Assembly (NCBI GenBank): GCA_020353535.1
Contig: CP070696.1
Coordinates: 2,916,607-2,951,497, forward strand
Source of the DNA: Spirochaetaceae bacterium
GTDB taxonomy: Bacteria; Spirochaetota; Spirochaetia; SZUA-6; DRHE01
Direction: 5' to 3'
Length of the DNA: 34,891 bases
Under the pieces are notes generated by a model. It saw nothing but the letters and a program-made list of their open reading frames with translations. It was not told where the DNA came from and ran no database searches. Below, one piece after another: positions 1 through 8,796 of the stretch (position 1 is the first letter of the stretch; the number at the start of each line of letters is the position of its first letter). Made by a program: the position numbers and the translations under genes.

Positions 1-574
1 ATCGCAGTATATTCGACGGTACGGATTGTAGGCCTCTCGGACGAAGGGTAAATGGCCGGATATGCCTCATCAGCAGCGGCTGTTTGCACGCCGGCCGCAG
101 GAAGCATGATCACTTTCGAGGAAGTCCGATCGCCGAGAAGCAGAAGGGTGAGCGGTTTGCCATGTGGGTTGGCGCTCCTGATGAGCCAGGATTATGGTCC
201 TGTTAGCGGACACCTCCTAACGCCACGGGGCTATATCAAGACCCTTCCCGGAACTTGGACCCGGCCTTACCGCTCACCCAAGAAGTCATTGTAGTACAGG
301 GCGAGACAGACTGCCAGAGGATTTTCGAGGATTTGTGACCGCCGAGCTGACGATGCAGGACTATCGGCGATGAGCACGGCGAGCGATTTCTGCATCCGCC
401 GAAACCGCGATAGAAGCGAATTTTTCGGGTGTAAAATTCGCACTTCGGCGAAATCGCATATCGCATAATCCCACCCTTAGGCAACATACCAACGGTCAAG
501 CAGGATAAAACCGGAAGTAGCGTAGCAAATATTGACAAACACCCGCTAAAGACTTCTAATTCGAATAAATCGAA
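1..574. other. Region without a supportable gene
   Basis: No frame on either strand gives a protein that I recognise, and there is no Shine-Dalgarno-supported open frame. Short coding-like fragments on the plus strand are interrupted by stops, so this may be decayed DNA next to the toxin-antitoxin pair. The only clear structure is a 9-bp inverted repeat at 416-441, listed separately. Confidence 0.5.
416..441. repeat. 9-bp perfect inverted repeat
   Basis: The arms GCGAATTTT (416-424) and AAAATTCGC (433-441) are exact reverse complements around an 8-base loop. No T-run follows on either strand, so it does not look like a rho-independent terminator. Its role is unknown; it could be a protein-binding dyad or a remnant of a mobile-element end. 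Confidence 0.45.
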
Positions 575-607
575 TACCTTGACACGGTATACCTTTACAA
601 GGTAAAT
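575..607 (+). promoter_or_regulatory. higBA promoter with overlapping 30-bp operator dyad
   Basis: A TTGACA box lies at 579-584 with a weak -10 near 602-607. Over it sits a nested dyad with one centre: outer arms TACCTTG (575-581) and CAAGGTA (598-604), inner perfect palindrome GGTATACC (586-593). The dyad ends 14 bases before the higB start. HigA antitoxins repress their own promoters by binding such dyads with a dimeric HTH domain, so this is the likely HigA operator. The symmetry is seen; the binding is inferred. Confidence 0.6.
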
Positions 608-618
608 TTGGAACAGCT

Positions 619-909
619 TTGGCGATCCAATCATTTTCAGATGCTGACACTGAAAAGTTCTTTCTTTCCGGACAGTTATGGAAGAGGGTTGGATGGGCCA
701 GCATCGGCAGAATAGCTCGGAGAAAACTTGATATGATCCATTATGCAACCCGTCTAGAGGACCTGAAGGCTCCACCAGGAAATAGACTGGAATCCTTGAG
801 CGGAGACTTGAAAGGTTTTCACAGTATCCGGATCAATGAACAGTGGCGCATAGTTTTTCGCTGGACGGATGCAGGGCCGTATGAGGTTCGTATCACAGAT
901 TACCATTAG
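619..909 (+). CDS. higB: HigB-type toxin of a type II toxin-antitoxin system
   Basis: The 96-residue product belongs to the HigB/RelE-fold plasmid-maintenance killer family. Members are ribosome-dependent mRNA endonucleases that are held inactive by the HigA antitoxin. The family layout is visible: an N-terminal IQSF segment, a basic central region (RIARRKLDMI), the LKAPPGNRLE segment, and a C-terminal SIRINEQWRIVFRW strand followed by a VRITDYH tail. The start is TTG at 619, because the family begins just before the IQSF motif and no ATG is available; the ribosome-binding site is weak. The antitoxin gene follows after 17 bases. The toxin-first order is typical of higBA. Family assignment is firm; activity here is inferred. 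Confidence 0.9.
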   Translation: MAIQSFSDADTEKFFLSGQLWKRVGWASIGRIARRKLDMIHYATRLEDLKAPPGNRLESLSGDLKGFHSIRINEQWRIVFRWTDAGPYEVRITDYH

Positions 910-926
910 GTAGACGGAGGTAGAGC

Positions 927-1220
927 ATGATTACTGTTGATAGAGAACCTACTACTCCCGGTGAGATTCTCGATGAGGAGTTTCTCAAGCCTTTGAATAT
1001 AACCCAAAAACAACTCGCCGATCATCTGGGATGTGATGTGAAAGTGATTAATCGAATAGTGAACAACAGAACGTCCATTTCCGCAGAAATGGCAGTCAAA
1101 CTGGGATCCGCTTTGGGAACCTCACCCGAGTTTTGGCTTAATGCACAACAGGCGGTAGATATTTATCAAGCGAAAAGAAAAGTGCACGATATTCCCGACC
1201 GCCTGATTCAGGTCGGATAA
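927..1220 (+). CDS. higA: HigA-type antitoxin, HTH Xre family
   Basis: The 97-residue protein is the partner antitoxin and transcriptional autorepressor of the upstream HigB toxin. It carries a helix-turn-helix of the XRE type (about residues 26-60, including ITQKQLADHLGC and VINRIVNNRTSI) and the HigA signature after it (GSALGTSPEFWLNAQ). The opening TTPGEILDEEFLKPL is also typical of the HigA branch. The ATG at 927 is preceded by GGAGG with 6-base spacing. It is co-transcribed with higB. Its probable operator is the dyad at 575-604. No downstream terminator is evident before rlmN, which converges from the other strand. Confidence 0.93.
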   Translation: MITVDREPTTPGEILDEEFLKPLNITQKQLADHLGCDVKVINRIVNNRTSISAEMAVKLGSALGTSPEFWLNAQQAVDIYQAKRKVHDIPDRLIQVG

Positions 1221-1360
1221 TTTACGTTAAATCGCTAACCGGCATCCCATATTCGCCGACCTTCGACGAGATGGTTATTCATCACAGGCATTACATCGGC
1301 CAGCCCCAACCGACCGCTCCGCAGGTGTGGCCGTCCCGAGTGATTGCGCCGAAGGCGCGA

Positions 1361-2374
1361 TTAACCCAGTTGGCCACAGGCACCGCAGACGGCGCTACCC
1401 CGGGGCATGCGGGTGGTTACCGGGATGCCCGCCTGTTTGATCCTCTCCTGAAACCACTCCACACTCCTGGTCTCTGGCCGTTTATAGGAAAACTCCGGCA
1501 ACGGATTCCAGGGAATCAGGTTGATCAGCACCCTGAGCGGCAGCTGGCCGCTGCGGCCTTGAACGAATCCTACCAGAGCCTCGACGTCCTCACTCCGATC
1601 GTTGATCCCGCCCATCAGCACGATCTCCAGAGTGATCCGCTTGCCCAATACCTCTTGATATTCCAGCAAAGCCCGCCGTAGTTCCGGCAGTGGATTCGAT
1701 CGGGCGATCGGCATGAGCCTGTTCCGTATATCCGCATCGGCACTGACCAGAGATACAGCCAGGCGTACCGGCAGCTTTCGTTCCCCCAGCGAACGGATTC
1801 CTTCAACCAGTCCGCAGGTAGAAAGGGTGATTCGCCGCGGGCTGAATCCGCCGTAGCCCAGGACGTCCACTGCCCGATGAAGACTGTCCAGATTGGCGAG
1901 AGGTTCGCCCATGCCCATGAATACCACGCTGGATAGATCGGGGGATGCGAGCGAACGCAAGAGGAGGTATTGATCCACGATCTCATGATCCTTCAGATCG
2001 CGGCCGAATCCGAGAGAACCGGTACGGCAGAACAGGCAGCCCATGGCGCAGCCGACCTGTGTAGACAGGCAGGCGGTCTTTCGTCCCCTCCGATCCTGCA
2101 GGATGACCGATTCGATGGTGCTGCCATCCAGCAGGCGAAAGCGAAACTTGACAGCCCCCTCCGCATCCTCCAGCTTCATGTCCTGTTTTAGTGCCACCGG
2201 TAGAGCGCGGCCGGCCAGATCCCGCCGCAGATTTTCGGGCAGATCGCTCATCAGATTGAAATCGAATACAAGTCGATGGTGAATCCAGGCGAAGAGCTGT
2301 CGTCCCCGATACGGCGGGGAGACCTGCAGGGTTTGGGCCAACTCTTCGGGAAGCAGAGCGGAAATCGGGATCAT
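1361..2374 (-). CDS. rlmN: Dual-specificity 23S rRNA / tRNA adenine-C2 methyltransferase RlmN
   Basis: This radical-SAM enzyme methylates C2 of A2503 in 23S rRNA and of A37 in some tRNAs. The [4Fe-4S] cluster motif CxxxCxxC is present as C109, C113 and C116, followed by the SAM-binding GMGEP segment (154-158). The two catalytic cysteines of the family correspond to C102 (in ACLSTQVGC) and C333 (in the C-terminal ACGQL). At 337 residues it is somewhat shorter than the E. coli protein but complete. It starts 5 bases after the end of the TPR gene upstream and is probably the last gene of that operon. A second open frame inside it on the same strand is only a shadow. Confidence 0.95.
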   Translation of the reverse strand: MIPISALLPEELAQTLQVSPPYRGRQLFAWIHHRLVFDFNLMSDLPENLRRDLAGRALPVALKQDMKLEDAEGAVKFRFRLLDGSTIESVILQDRRGRKTACLSTQVGCAMGCLFCRTGSLGFGRDLKDHEIVDQYLLLRSLASPDLSSVVFMGMGEPLANLDSLHRAVDVLGYGGFSPRRITLSTCGLVEGIRSLGERKLPVRLAVSLVSADADIRNRLMPIARSNPLPELRRALLEYQEVLGKRITLEIVLMGGINDRSEDVEALVGFVQGRSGQLPLRVLINLIPWNPLPEFSYKRPETRSVEWFQERIKQAGIPVTTRMPRGSAVCGACGQLG

Positions 2375-2379
2375 GATGA

Positions 2380-3477
2380 TTACTTCTGAAGATGTTTCAG
2401 CATTTCCGAAACGGTGGCGTTTTTACCGCCGAGACGCAAGAAACGGGTCATGGTCTCGATAGCGGCTTCCGTATTTCCCAATTTTACGTAGGAATCGGCG
2501 ATCTCGATCACCAGGCGATGGTTTTTAGGATTCTGGGCGAGCAGTCCGGTGAGGGATTCGATAGCCTGCAGGTGCTCACCTTTGATTTTGCTGATTAAAG
2601 CCAGTCCGATTACCGCATACAGGTCAAACTCGATGTTCAAGGCGCGCTTGTAGTACCTTGCGGCCTCATCTAGATCTCCCAGGTTGCGATAGGCGTCCCC
2701 GGCACGAGTGATTATTACTTTGTTGTTCGGATCAGATTCCAGGATCTTTTCCCAGGCATCCAGGGAATCCCTGTGCCGGTTCATACCCCTGTAGCAATCC
2801 GCTATACCGAACAGGGCATAGAAGTTAAGCGGCTCGATCTCCAGAGCCATTTCAAAGTAGGGTAATCCTCTGTTGAACTCCTTGGTCTTACGATAGCAGT
2901 TGCCTAGAGAGGTCATCACCTTGATATTCTTCGGATCATTCTCGAGCATCCGCTCCCAATATGGAACCGCCTCCTCATAATGCTTGAAATCGAAGTGTAG
3001 ATGCCCCAAGCCATTGAGGGCGTACGGATTGTCCTCCTCGACTTCCAGGGCTTTCAGATACAGTGCTTTGGATTTCTCGAAGTTCTTTACCTTGCGGTAG
3101 GCATCGGCAATGCGGGTCAGAACCGTGACATCCTGATCATCCTGATCGAGGTACTGTTCCCAGATCTCGATCGCCTTCTGGTATGCGCTTTGGGCACGGT
3201 AGCAATCCGCTAATCCGACCAGGGCGAATTTATTACCCGGGTGGTATTTAAGGCAACTGCTGTAGTATTCGACGGCTTCGTCAAACTTTCCCTGCTTTCT
3301 GGCCGCCTCGCCCAGACCGACCAAGGCGTAGTTATTCTCCGGATTGATCTCCAGGATACCGTTGAACGAATCGATAGCCTCCTGGAAACTGCCCTGTTTT
3401 AGATATCGATAGCCCGCTTTGGACAGCTCGGTTTGCTGATCCAATTCGGATGAAGAAGCATTCTCCTCCTCATTCAA
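2380..3477 (-). CDS. TPR-repeat protein, about ten repeats
   Basis: The 365-residue protein is built almost wholly of 34-residue tetratricopeptide repeats, about ten of them from residue 21 to 355. Each shows the A-x-x-G-L-A/G-x-x-Y pattern in helix A and a Y/A-x-x-A-L pattern in helix B. No signal peptide or membrane segment is visible, so it is probably a cytoplasmic scaffold for protein-protein contacts; the partner is unknown. The start is a TTG at 3477, overlapping the end of the preceding gene by 8 bases, with GGAG nine bases upstream. The overlap implies translational coupling with the small TPR-like gene upstream. No specific function can be assigned. Confidence 0.85.
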   Translation of the reverse strand: MNEEENASSSELDQQTELSKAGYRYLKQGSFQEAIDSFNGILEINPENNYALVGLGEAARKQGKFDEAVEYYSSCLKYHPGNKFALVGLADCYRAQSAYQKAIEIWEQYLDQDDQDVTVLTRIADAYRKVKNFEKSKALYLKALEVEEDNPYALNGLGHLHFDFKHYEEAVPYWERMLENDPKNIKVMTSLGNCYRKTKEFNRGLPYFEMALEIEPLNFYALFGIADCYRGMNRHRDSLDAWEKILESDPNNKVIITRAGDAYRNLGDLDEAARYYKRALNIEFDLYAVIGLALISKIKGEHLQAIESLTGLLAQNPKNHRLVIEIADSYVKLGNTEAAIETMTRFLRLGGKNATVSEMLKHLQK

Positions 3478-3820
3478 GGTCCTGATCTCCTTCCTTCAGC
3501 CACTTTTTTATTATCCCCACCGTTTTCTCCAACATGGCGTCCACTTTTTTTCGATCCGGGGCCAGATAGTACATTCGAAAAGCCTCCAAGGGCATGTTTT
3601 GATTCATGTACAGATTCCCGAGCCGGATCAGGCCATCGGAGTAGCCGGTAGTCAGAAAGATCTTCTTGGCCAGATCGTACTTCTGCTGGTTGAACAGCTC
3701 ATTGCCTTTTCGAATCAGTGCCACGCGCTGCTCTTTCGACATATCTGCGGCCTGACTCTGGGAAATCTTGAGGAAGCCCTCTTTCGGGACCTTTTTCAGA
3801 AGCTCTTCTCTGGCTTTCAT
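3470..3820 (-). CDS. Small TPR-like conserved protein
   Basis: This 116-residue protein has a charged N-terminus, then one or two degenerate TPR-like helical hairpins (RKGNELFNQQKYDLAKKIF and LIRLGNLYMNQNMPLEAFRMYY), and a C-terminal helix. It is translationally coupled to the ten-repeat TPR protein by an 8-base overlap, so the two products probably work together, perhaps as a heteromer. I do not recognise a named family. The ATG at 3820 has AGG eight bases upstream, and a plausible promoter lies 13 bases beyond it. Confidence 0.8.
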   Translation of the reverse strand: MKAREELLKKVPKEGFLKISQSQAADMSKEQRVALIRKGNELFNQQKYDLAKKIFLTTGYSDGLIRLGNLYMNQNMPLEAFRMYYLAPDRKKVDAMLEKTVGIIKKWLKEGDQDLE

Positions 3821-3832
3821 AAAATCAACCTA

Positions 3833-3862
3833 AATATACGCTACAGGCACCCAGGAAAGCAA
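3833..3862 (-). promoter_or_regulatory. Candidate promoter of the TPR-rlmN operon
   Basis: On the minus strand TTGCTT (3857-3862) and TATATT (3833-3838) are separated by 18 bases, just upstream of the small TPR gene. The -10 match is good and the -35 match is fair. The site begins before the hisB stop codon region ends, so the TPR operon could have its own transcription start while also receiving read-through from hisB. Confidence 0.4.
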
Positions 3863-3867
3863 ACATT

Positions 3868-4518
3868 TCAATCAAGTGTGCCTTTCGTCGACATTCCTAC
3901 CGAGGGATCAGTGAGGCCGGCGTCCCGGCGGCCGGCGTCCCCGCGGAAGGTACCGGGCTCAGCCAAAGTATATGCCCCGCTGATGGCCACGCCCAGAGCC
4001 TTGAACAGGGATTCCGCCATATGGTGGCTGTTGCTCCCGTAGCGCAGATGGGCGTGAACAGCCATGCGTCCCCGGTTGGCCAGACCGGATAGAAACTCAT
4101 GGAGCAGGATTGCTTGAAAGGAGCCAATCCGCTCCTGGGGAAAGGTGCCGGTAAACACCAGAAAGGACCTGCCGCACACATCGATCACCACCTCCGACAG
4201 CGCTTCATCCATGGGAATTGTGGCCTGACCATAGCGCTGGACCGGGCCGTACTCCCCGAGTACTCTGTTAAGGGCTTCGCCGAAAACGATCCCGGTATCT
4301 TCGATCAGGTGATGCTCGTCCACCTCGATATCTCCCCGGGCTTTCAGATTGAAGCCGAAATGCCCGTGAAAGGCCATGGCCTGGAGCACGTGATCGAAGA
4401 AAGGGACTCCCGTATCAATTGAGATCTTTGCTTCAACCTCGAAACCGAGCTCCAGAGATATTTCTGTTTCCCGGGTCTTTCTGGAGTATTCGACTGTCCG
4501 TCCTGATGCTTTACTCAT
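3868..4518 (-). CDS. hisB: Imidazoleglycerol-phosphate dehydratase
   Basis: The enzyme catalyses the sixth step of histidine synthesis, dehydrating imidazole glycerol phosphate to imidazole acetol phosphate. It is the monofunctional form. The manganese-binding histidine motifs are all present: FFDHVLQAMAFHGHFGF (40-56), DEHHLIEDTGI (67-77), LLHEFLSGLANRGR (138-151) and GSNSHHMAESLFKALG (161-176). It ends with the usual STKG segment. At 216 residues it is slightly longer than usual because of a charged insertion before that segment. I prefer the ATG at 4518 to an in-frame GTG 42 bases upstream, since the family begins near this point; GAGG abuts the ATG, so the ribosome-binding site is poor. 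No other his genes are in the window. Confidence 0.93.
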   Translation of the reverse strand: MSKASGRTVEYSRKTRETEISLELGFEVEAKISIDTGVPFFDHVLQAMAFHGHFGFNLKARGDIEVDEHHLIEDTGIVFGEALNRVLGEYGPVQRYGQATIPMDEALSEVVIDVCGRSFLVFTGTFPQERIGSFQAILLHEFLSGLANRGRMAVHAHLRYGSNSHHMAESLFKALGVAISGAYTLAEPGTFRGDAGRRDAGLTDPSVGMSTKGTLD

Positions 4519-4547
4519 CCTCGACTGCGTAGTTATGGCTCCAGTAT

Positions 4548-4563
4548 ACGGTGAAATCACCGT
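4548..4563. promoter_or_regulatory. 16-bp dyad upstream of hisB
   Basis: The arms ACGGTGA (4548-4554) and TCACCGT (4557-4563) are exact reverse complements two bases apart, 30 bases upstream of the hisB start in the 150-base gap after the GYD gene. It may be an operator. No convincing paired promoter boxes were found next to it, so its role is a guess. Confidence 0.35.
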
Positions 4564-4668
4564 TTCTTTGAGAATCGGCGAGTTTTATGATAATCTTGGC
4601 TGCAGAATGCGGGAATTTCTGAGACCCGATAATGTCGAGAGTATTTGTAATAATCTGAACAGAATACG

Positions 4669-4953
4669 CTATTTCAGGCTTTGGATAAAGGTATCGATCG
4701 GAACTGTGGGCAAGGTCATGATCTTGACGCTTCCCCGGGAACCCAACTCCGCAGAGATGCGGGCGATCGTCGCATTGTCGGGAGCTTCCACGATGTTGAC
4801 GAAATCGTAGCATCCAAGGGTCGCGTACTGGGCTGTGACTTTCCCGCCCATTTTTTCCAGCTCTTTGTTGACCTCTTTGATGCGGTCAGGATTCTTTTTA
4901 AGGGTTCGATTTCCCTCATCGGTAAGGTTGCTGAGCAAGATATACGTAGCCAT
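4669..4953 (-). CDS. GYD-domain protein
   Basis: The 94-residue protein matches the GYD domain family, small alpha-beta proteins with a ferredoxin-like ACT/ABM-type fold. The family-naming motif is close to canonical here: LGCYDFVNIVEAPDN (about 47-61). The start shows the usual ATYILLSNLTDEG strand-turn. Biochemical function is not established for the family. The ATG at 4953 has a strong AGGAGG upstream. It lies 97 bases after ilvD on the same strand and may be the tail of the branched-chain amino acid operon. Its fold recalls small ligand-binding domains, which makes an effector-sensing role possible but unproven. Confidence 0.85.
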   Translation of the reverse strand: MATYILLSNLTDEGNRTLKKNPDRIKEVNKELEKMGGKVTAQYATLGCYDFVNIVEAPDNATIARISAELGSRGSVKIMTLPTVPIDTFIQSLK

Positions 4954-5050
4954 TTTTCTCTCCTCCTATTCCTGCGAATTTTGTGGTTTCACCGATACCA
5001 ATACTAATTCATTCATCGGCAGGATGCAAATGAATCGAGTGCAGGGAAGC

Positions 5051-6733
5051 TCAGTGAGTGACCGCCCCACGGCTGGCCGAGGAAACCAGCCGGGCATACT
5101 TGGCCAGTGCACCCGTAGCGTAGGCGATGGGAGGTGCTTTCCAGCTGGCCCGTCGGCGTTGGATTTCGTGTTCGCTCAAATCTACGGAGAGGAGTTTGTT
5201 GCTGGAATCGACGGTCACCATATCCCCATCACGCAGGAGGGCGATGGCACCGCCTTCCTGAGCTTCCGGGGACACGTGGCCCACCACCATACCGTGGCTC
5301 CCTCCTGAAAAGCGGCCGTCGGTGATCAAAGCTACCTCTTTGGCCATCCCGGCTCCGGCGATGGCCGCCGTGGGAGAGAGCATCTCCCGCATCCCCGGCC
5401 CACCTCTGGGACCTTCATAACGGATCACCACCGTGTCGCCACTTTTGATAAATCCATCCAGGATGGCCTGGAGAGCGCTCTCCTCGTTCTCGAAGATCCG
5501 GGCCGGTCCGGTATGCACCACCTCTTGAAGGCCGCAGGTCTTCAGCACCGCCCCCTCGGGTGCCAGGTTTCCCCGCAGAATCACGATCGGGCCGTTGCTT
5601 TTCACCGGCCGATCGAGAGGTTTGATCACCTCCTGACCCTGCAGATCGACCGCAACCTCCCGCAGATTCTCCGCCACGGTTTTTCCGGTTGCGGTCAGAC
5701 AGTCGCCATGGAGCAGCCCCTCTTCCAACAGCATCTTCATCACAACGGGGACGCCTCCGACCCGGTCCAGGTCCGACATCACGTAGCGGCCGGCGGGCTT
5801 CATGTCGCAGAGAATCGGTGTTGAGTCGGAAAAGCGGTTGAAATCGAGGATATCCAGCTCGACCTCCGCTTCCCTGGCCAGGGCCAGCAGATGCAGGACC
5901 GCATTGGTGGAACCGCCCACGGCCATGACAACCCGGATGGCATTCTCGAAGGCCTTTCGGGTCATGATGTCCCTTGGGAAGATCGATTCTCGAATCAGGT
6001 GCATCAAGGCTTCCCCGGCGCGCACCAGGTCCTCCGGCTTGCGGGGATCCACCGCCGGGATCGAGGCACTTCCGGGCAGGCTCATGCCGAGGGCTTCGGT
6101 GGCGGCCGCCATGGTGTTGGCCGTGTACATGCCGCCGCAGGCTCCCGGTCCGGGGCAGGCGCTGCACTCGATTCCGTGTCGCTCCTCTTCATCCATCAAA
6201 CCCTTGCTGTAGGCTCCGACCGCCTCGAAGGCGCTGACGATATCAACAGCCTTGCCCCGATAATCCCCCGGCAGAATCGTCCCCCCGTAGACGAAGATGC
6301 TGGGAAGGTTGAGCCTGGCCATGGGCATCACCGTACCGGGAATGGTCTTGTCACAGCCTCCGATCCCGAAGATGGCGTCCATCTGATGTCCCCGAACTAC
6401 CAGCTCGATGGTGTCGGCGATCACGTCCCGGCTGACCAGGGAGCACTTCATGCCCTCGTGGCCCATGGCCATGCCGTCGGTGACCACGAAGGTGTTGAAC
6501 TTCAGGGGAGCTCCGCCGAAGCGTTTGAGGGCTTCTTTGGCTACGACTGCCAGCTCGTCGTGATGGACATTGCAGGGGGAAACCTCCGCTCCGGCGCTGG
6601 CCAGCCCGATGATCGGTTTGTGGAAATCCTCATCCTGGAAGCCGATGGCCCGCAGCATGGCCCGGTTGGGCGTGCGGGCCACCCCTTCGGTCATCTCCCG
6701 GCTCTGGCGGTTTAGAATCTGCTGCTTGGCCAC
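5051..6733 (-). CDS. ilvD: Dihydroxy-acid dehydratase
   Basis: IlvD converts 2,3-dihydroxy-isovalerate and 2,3-dihydroxy-3-methylvalerate to the 2-keto acids that precede valine and isoleucine. The cluster-ligand cysteines are seen in SPCNVH (C54), GGCDKTIPG (C127, with K129 as the expected modified lysine) and [13 protein letters not shown] (C199). This spacing fits the three-cysteine form. The open frame extends 37 codons further upstream into leuD, but the right start is the GTG at 6733: it is 2 bases after the leuD stop, has GGAG six bases before it, and matches the family N-terminus. The product is then 560 residues, the usual length. It is the last enzyme gene of the BCAA operon. Confidence 0.95.
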   Translation of the reverse strand: MAKQQILNRQSREMTEGVARTPNRAMLRAIGFQDEDFHKPIIGLASAGAEVSPCNVHHDELAVVAKEALKRFGGAPLKFNTFVVTDGMAMGHEGMKCSLVSRDVIADTIELVVRGHQMDAIFGIGGCDKTIPGTVMPMARLNLPSIFVYGGTILPGDYRGKAVDIVSAFEAVGAYSKGLMDEEERHGIECSACPGPGACGGMYTANTMAAATEALGMSLPGSASIPAVDPRKPEDLVRAGEALMHLIRESIFPRDIMTRKAFENAIRVVMAVGGSTNAVLHLLALAREAEVELDILDFNRFSDSTPILCDMKPAGRYVMSDLDRVGGVPVVMKMLLEEGLLHGDCLTATGKTVAENLREVAVDLQGQEVIKPLDRPVKSNGPIVILRGNLAPEGAVLKTCGLQEVVHTGPARIFENEESALQAILDGFIKSGDTVVIRYEGPRGGPGMREMLSPTAAIAGAGMAKEVALITDGRFSGGSHGMVVGHVSPEAQEGGAIALLRDGDMVTVDSSNKLLSVDLSEHEIQRRRASWKAPPIAYATGALAKYARLVSSASRGAVTH

Positions 6734-6735
6734 CT

Positions 6736-7365
6736 TCAACTCCGGGCGGCTGTATCGTAAGGGAAGTCCTTCACGTACGGCAGGTGAGCCGCAGCAGCCT
6801 GGATCTCCTTCAGCCCTCCCAGCAGGGTGGTGGTCGTATCCCAAGTGCCCTTCAACAGCATCTGCGCCTGGCTATCTGGCAGATTGACGGACACTGTGGA
6901 GCTGCCGACCTGCAGCTTGCGAGAATCCAGATCGATGCGGAGCTCCGTCTGCGGATCGGCTTCGACCTGTTTCATTAGCTCTTCAATCTCAGCGGGACCG
7001 ACAGTCAGGGTGGGAACGCCGATGGCGGTGCAGTTGCCGGCAAAGATCTCGGCAAAGCTCTCTCCTACGATCGCCTTGATACCCCAACGCATCAGGGCCT
7101 GGGGTGCGTGTTCCCGGGAGGAGCCGCAGCCGAAATTCTTTTTCACCAGAAGAATAGAGGCGCCTTGAAAGCGAGAGTCGTTGAAGGGATGATTCACAGC
7201 CTTTCCCGAAGCATCGAAGCGCTGATCGTAGAAGCTGTACTGCCCCAGACTGTCGAAGGTCAGCTCTTTCATATAACGGGCCGGTATGATCCGGTCCGTG
7301 TCGATGTCGTTGCCCCGAACCGCTATCGCCCTGCCCGCGATCTCGCGTATCACCGATGTGCTCAT
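6736..7365 (-). CDS. leuD: 3-isopropylmalate/citramalate isomerase small subunit
   Basis: LeuD is the swivelling small subunit that, with LeuC, isomerises (2S)-2-isopropylmalate to the 3-isomer. In organisms with CimA the same complex also isomerises citramalate. The 209-residue protein has the family features: [15 protein letters not shown] near the N-terminus and [28 protein letters not shown] in the middle. The start overlaps the leuC stop by 4 bases (ATGA), so translation is coupled. Its last codons carry the Shine-Dalgarno sequence for ilvD. Because cimA heads this operon, the complex probably serves both leucine and isoleucine synthesis here. Confidence 0.95.
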   Translation of the reverse strand: MSTSVIREIAGRAIAVRGNDIDTDRIIPARYMKELTFDSLGQYSFYDQRFDASGKAVNHPFNDSRFQGASILLVKKNFGCGSSREHAPQALMRWGIKAIVGESFAEIFAGNCTAIGVPTLTVGPAEIEELMKQVEADPQTELRIDLDSRKLQVGSSTVSVNLPDSQAQMLLKGTWDTTTTLLGGLKEIQAAAAHLPYVKDFPYDTAARS

Positions 7366-8777
7366 GCTCCACCTCCCTGCGAGAACTGCCGGATATCCGC
7401 CACTTCTCCGGCTACAGCCGCCGCGGCCGCCATGGCCGGGCTCATCAGCAGGGTACGGCCCGTCGGCGAACCCTGACGGCCGATGAAGTTGCGGTTCGAC
7501 GAGCTGGCACAGATCTGGTCCCCCAAGAGAACGTCAGGATTCATGCCGAGACACATCGAACAGCCGGCTCCCCGCCACTGGAATCCTGCCTCTCTGAAGA
7601 TCTCGGGCAGCCCTTCCACGGCGGCCTGCTCCGCCACCGCTTCAGAACCCGGGACGACCAGGGCCTTCACGTGGGAGGCCGCTTTGTGCCCCCGCACCAG
7701 TCGGGCTGCTTCACGAAGGTCGCTGATCCTTCCATTGGTGCAGGAGCCTATGAAGGCCACGTCGATCTTCTGCCCCTTGATCGGCTGCCCCGGTTGAAAG
7801 CGGGTATGGTTGTAGGCCATTTCCGCCGCCTCCCGGTCTTCCTCTTTCAGATCGTTGAGAGCAGGCAGCTTCTGATCGACTCCCACGGCCTGGCCGGGAT
7901 TGATGCCCCAGGCCACCATCGGCTCCAGCGCACCGGCATCCAGCTCGAAGCGGTCGTCATACTCGGCATCCGCATCCGAGGCGATCTGCTTCCAGTAGGC
8001 CACGGCCTTTTTGAAAGCCTGGCTTTTGGGTGTGAAACGCCGCCCCTCCAGGTAGTCGAAGGTCACCTGATCGGGATTGATGTAGCCGACCCGGGCTCCC
8101 CCTTCGATGCTCATGTTGCAGATCGTCAGCCGGGCCTCCATAGGCAGAGCTTCGACGGCCGGGCCCCCGTATTCGTAGGCGTAACCCAAACCGCCCTTCA
8201 CCCCGAGCTCGGCGATGATCCTCAGGATGATGTCCTTGGAATACAGACCGGGACCAAGTCGGCCGCCAACCTCGATCCTTCTGACTTTCAATGGATTGAA
8301 GGCCAGGGTCTGGGTGGCCAGCACATCACGCACCTGAGAGGTGCCGATGCCGAAGGCGATGGCCCCAAGGGCACCGTGGGTGGAAGTATGAGAATCCCCG
8401 CAGGCGATGGTCATTCCCGGCTGGCTCAAACCCAGCTCCGGACCGATGATGTGCACGATCCCCTGCAGACCCGAATCCAGACCGAAGAAGGTGATCCCGT
8501 GCTCTTCGGTATTGAGCTCCAAAGCCCGGATCATCTGCTCGGCCAGATCATCCTTGAACGGCCGGCTCTGAGTGTCGGTGGGTACGATGTGATCCACAGT
8601 AGCGAAAGTGCGCTGCGGGTGCAGCACCTTTAGTTTCCTCTCGGCCAGCATGGCGAAGGCCTGGGGGGACGTGACCTCGTGGATCAGATGAAGGCCGATG
8701 TACAGCTGATCCTGTCCCGAAGGCAGGGTCCGCACCTTGTGCAGCTCCCAGACCTTGTTCAGCAAGTTTTTCCCCAT
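7362..8777 (-). CDS. leuC: 3-isopropylmalate/citramalate isomerase large subunit
   Basis: LeuC is the aconitase-superfamily large subunit that holds the [4Fe-4S] cluster. The cluster cysteines are seen in [13 protein letters not shown] and in the [10 protein letters not shown] segment near the C-terminus. [23 protein letters not shown] is the usual central signature. I place the start at the ATG at 8777, behind AGAAGGA at good spacing, giving a 471-residue protein. An in-frame ATG 39 bases further upstream has no ribosome-binding site and would overlap ilvN. It is coupled to leuD by a 4-base overlap. Confidence 0.95.
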   Translation of the reverse strand: MGKNLLNKVWELHKVRTLPSGQDQLYIGLHLIHEVTSPQAFAMLAERKLKVLHPQRTFATVDHIVPTDTQSRPFKDDLAEQMIRALELNTEEHGITFFGLDSGLQGIVHIIGPELGLSQPGMTIACGDSHTSTHGALGAIAFGIGTSQVRDVLATQTLAFNPLKVRRIEVGGRLGPGLYSKDIILRIIAELGVKGGLGYAYEYGGPAVEALPMEARLTICNMSIEGGARVGYINPDQVTFDYLEGRRFTPKSQAFKKAVAYWKQIASDADAEYDDRFELDAGALEPMVAWGINPGQAVGVDQKLPALNDLKEEDREAAEMAYNHTRFQPGQPIKGQKIDVAFIGSCTNGRISDLREAARLVRGHKAASHVKALVVPGSEAVAEQAAVEGLPEIFREAGFQWRGAGCSMCLGMNPDVLLGDQICASSSNRNFIGRQGSPTGRTLLMSPAMAAAAAVAGEVADIRQFSQGGGA

Positions 8778-8796
8778 GACAATTCCTTCTATATTA

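Noticed and set aside
1342..1363. Hairpin GCGCC-GAA-GGCGC at the rlmN stop as a terminator
   Set aside because: The stem is only five pairs and no T-run follows on the minus strand.
7356..8633. Long plus-strand frame (425 codons) over leuC
   Set aside because: It is exactly antisense to leuC, whose product is unmistakable; the frame is open because of GC-rich codon use.
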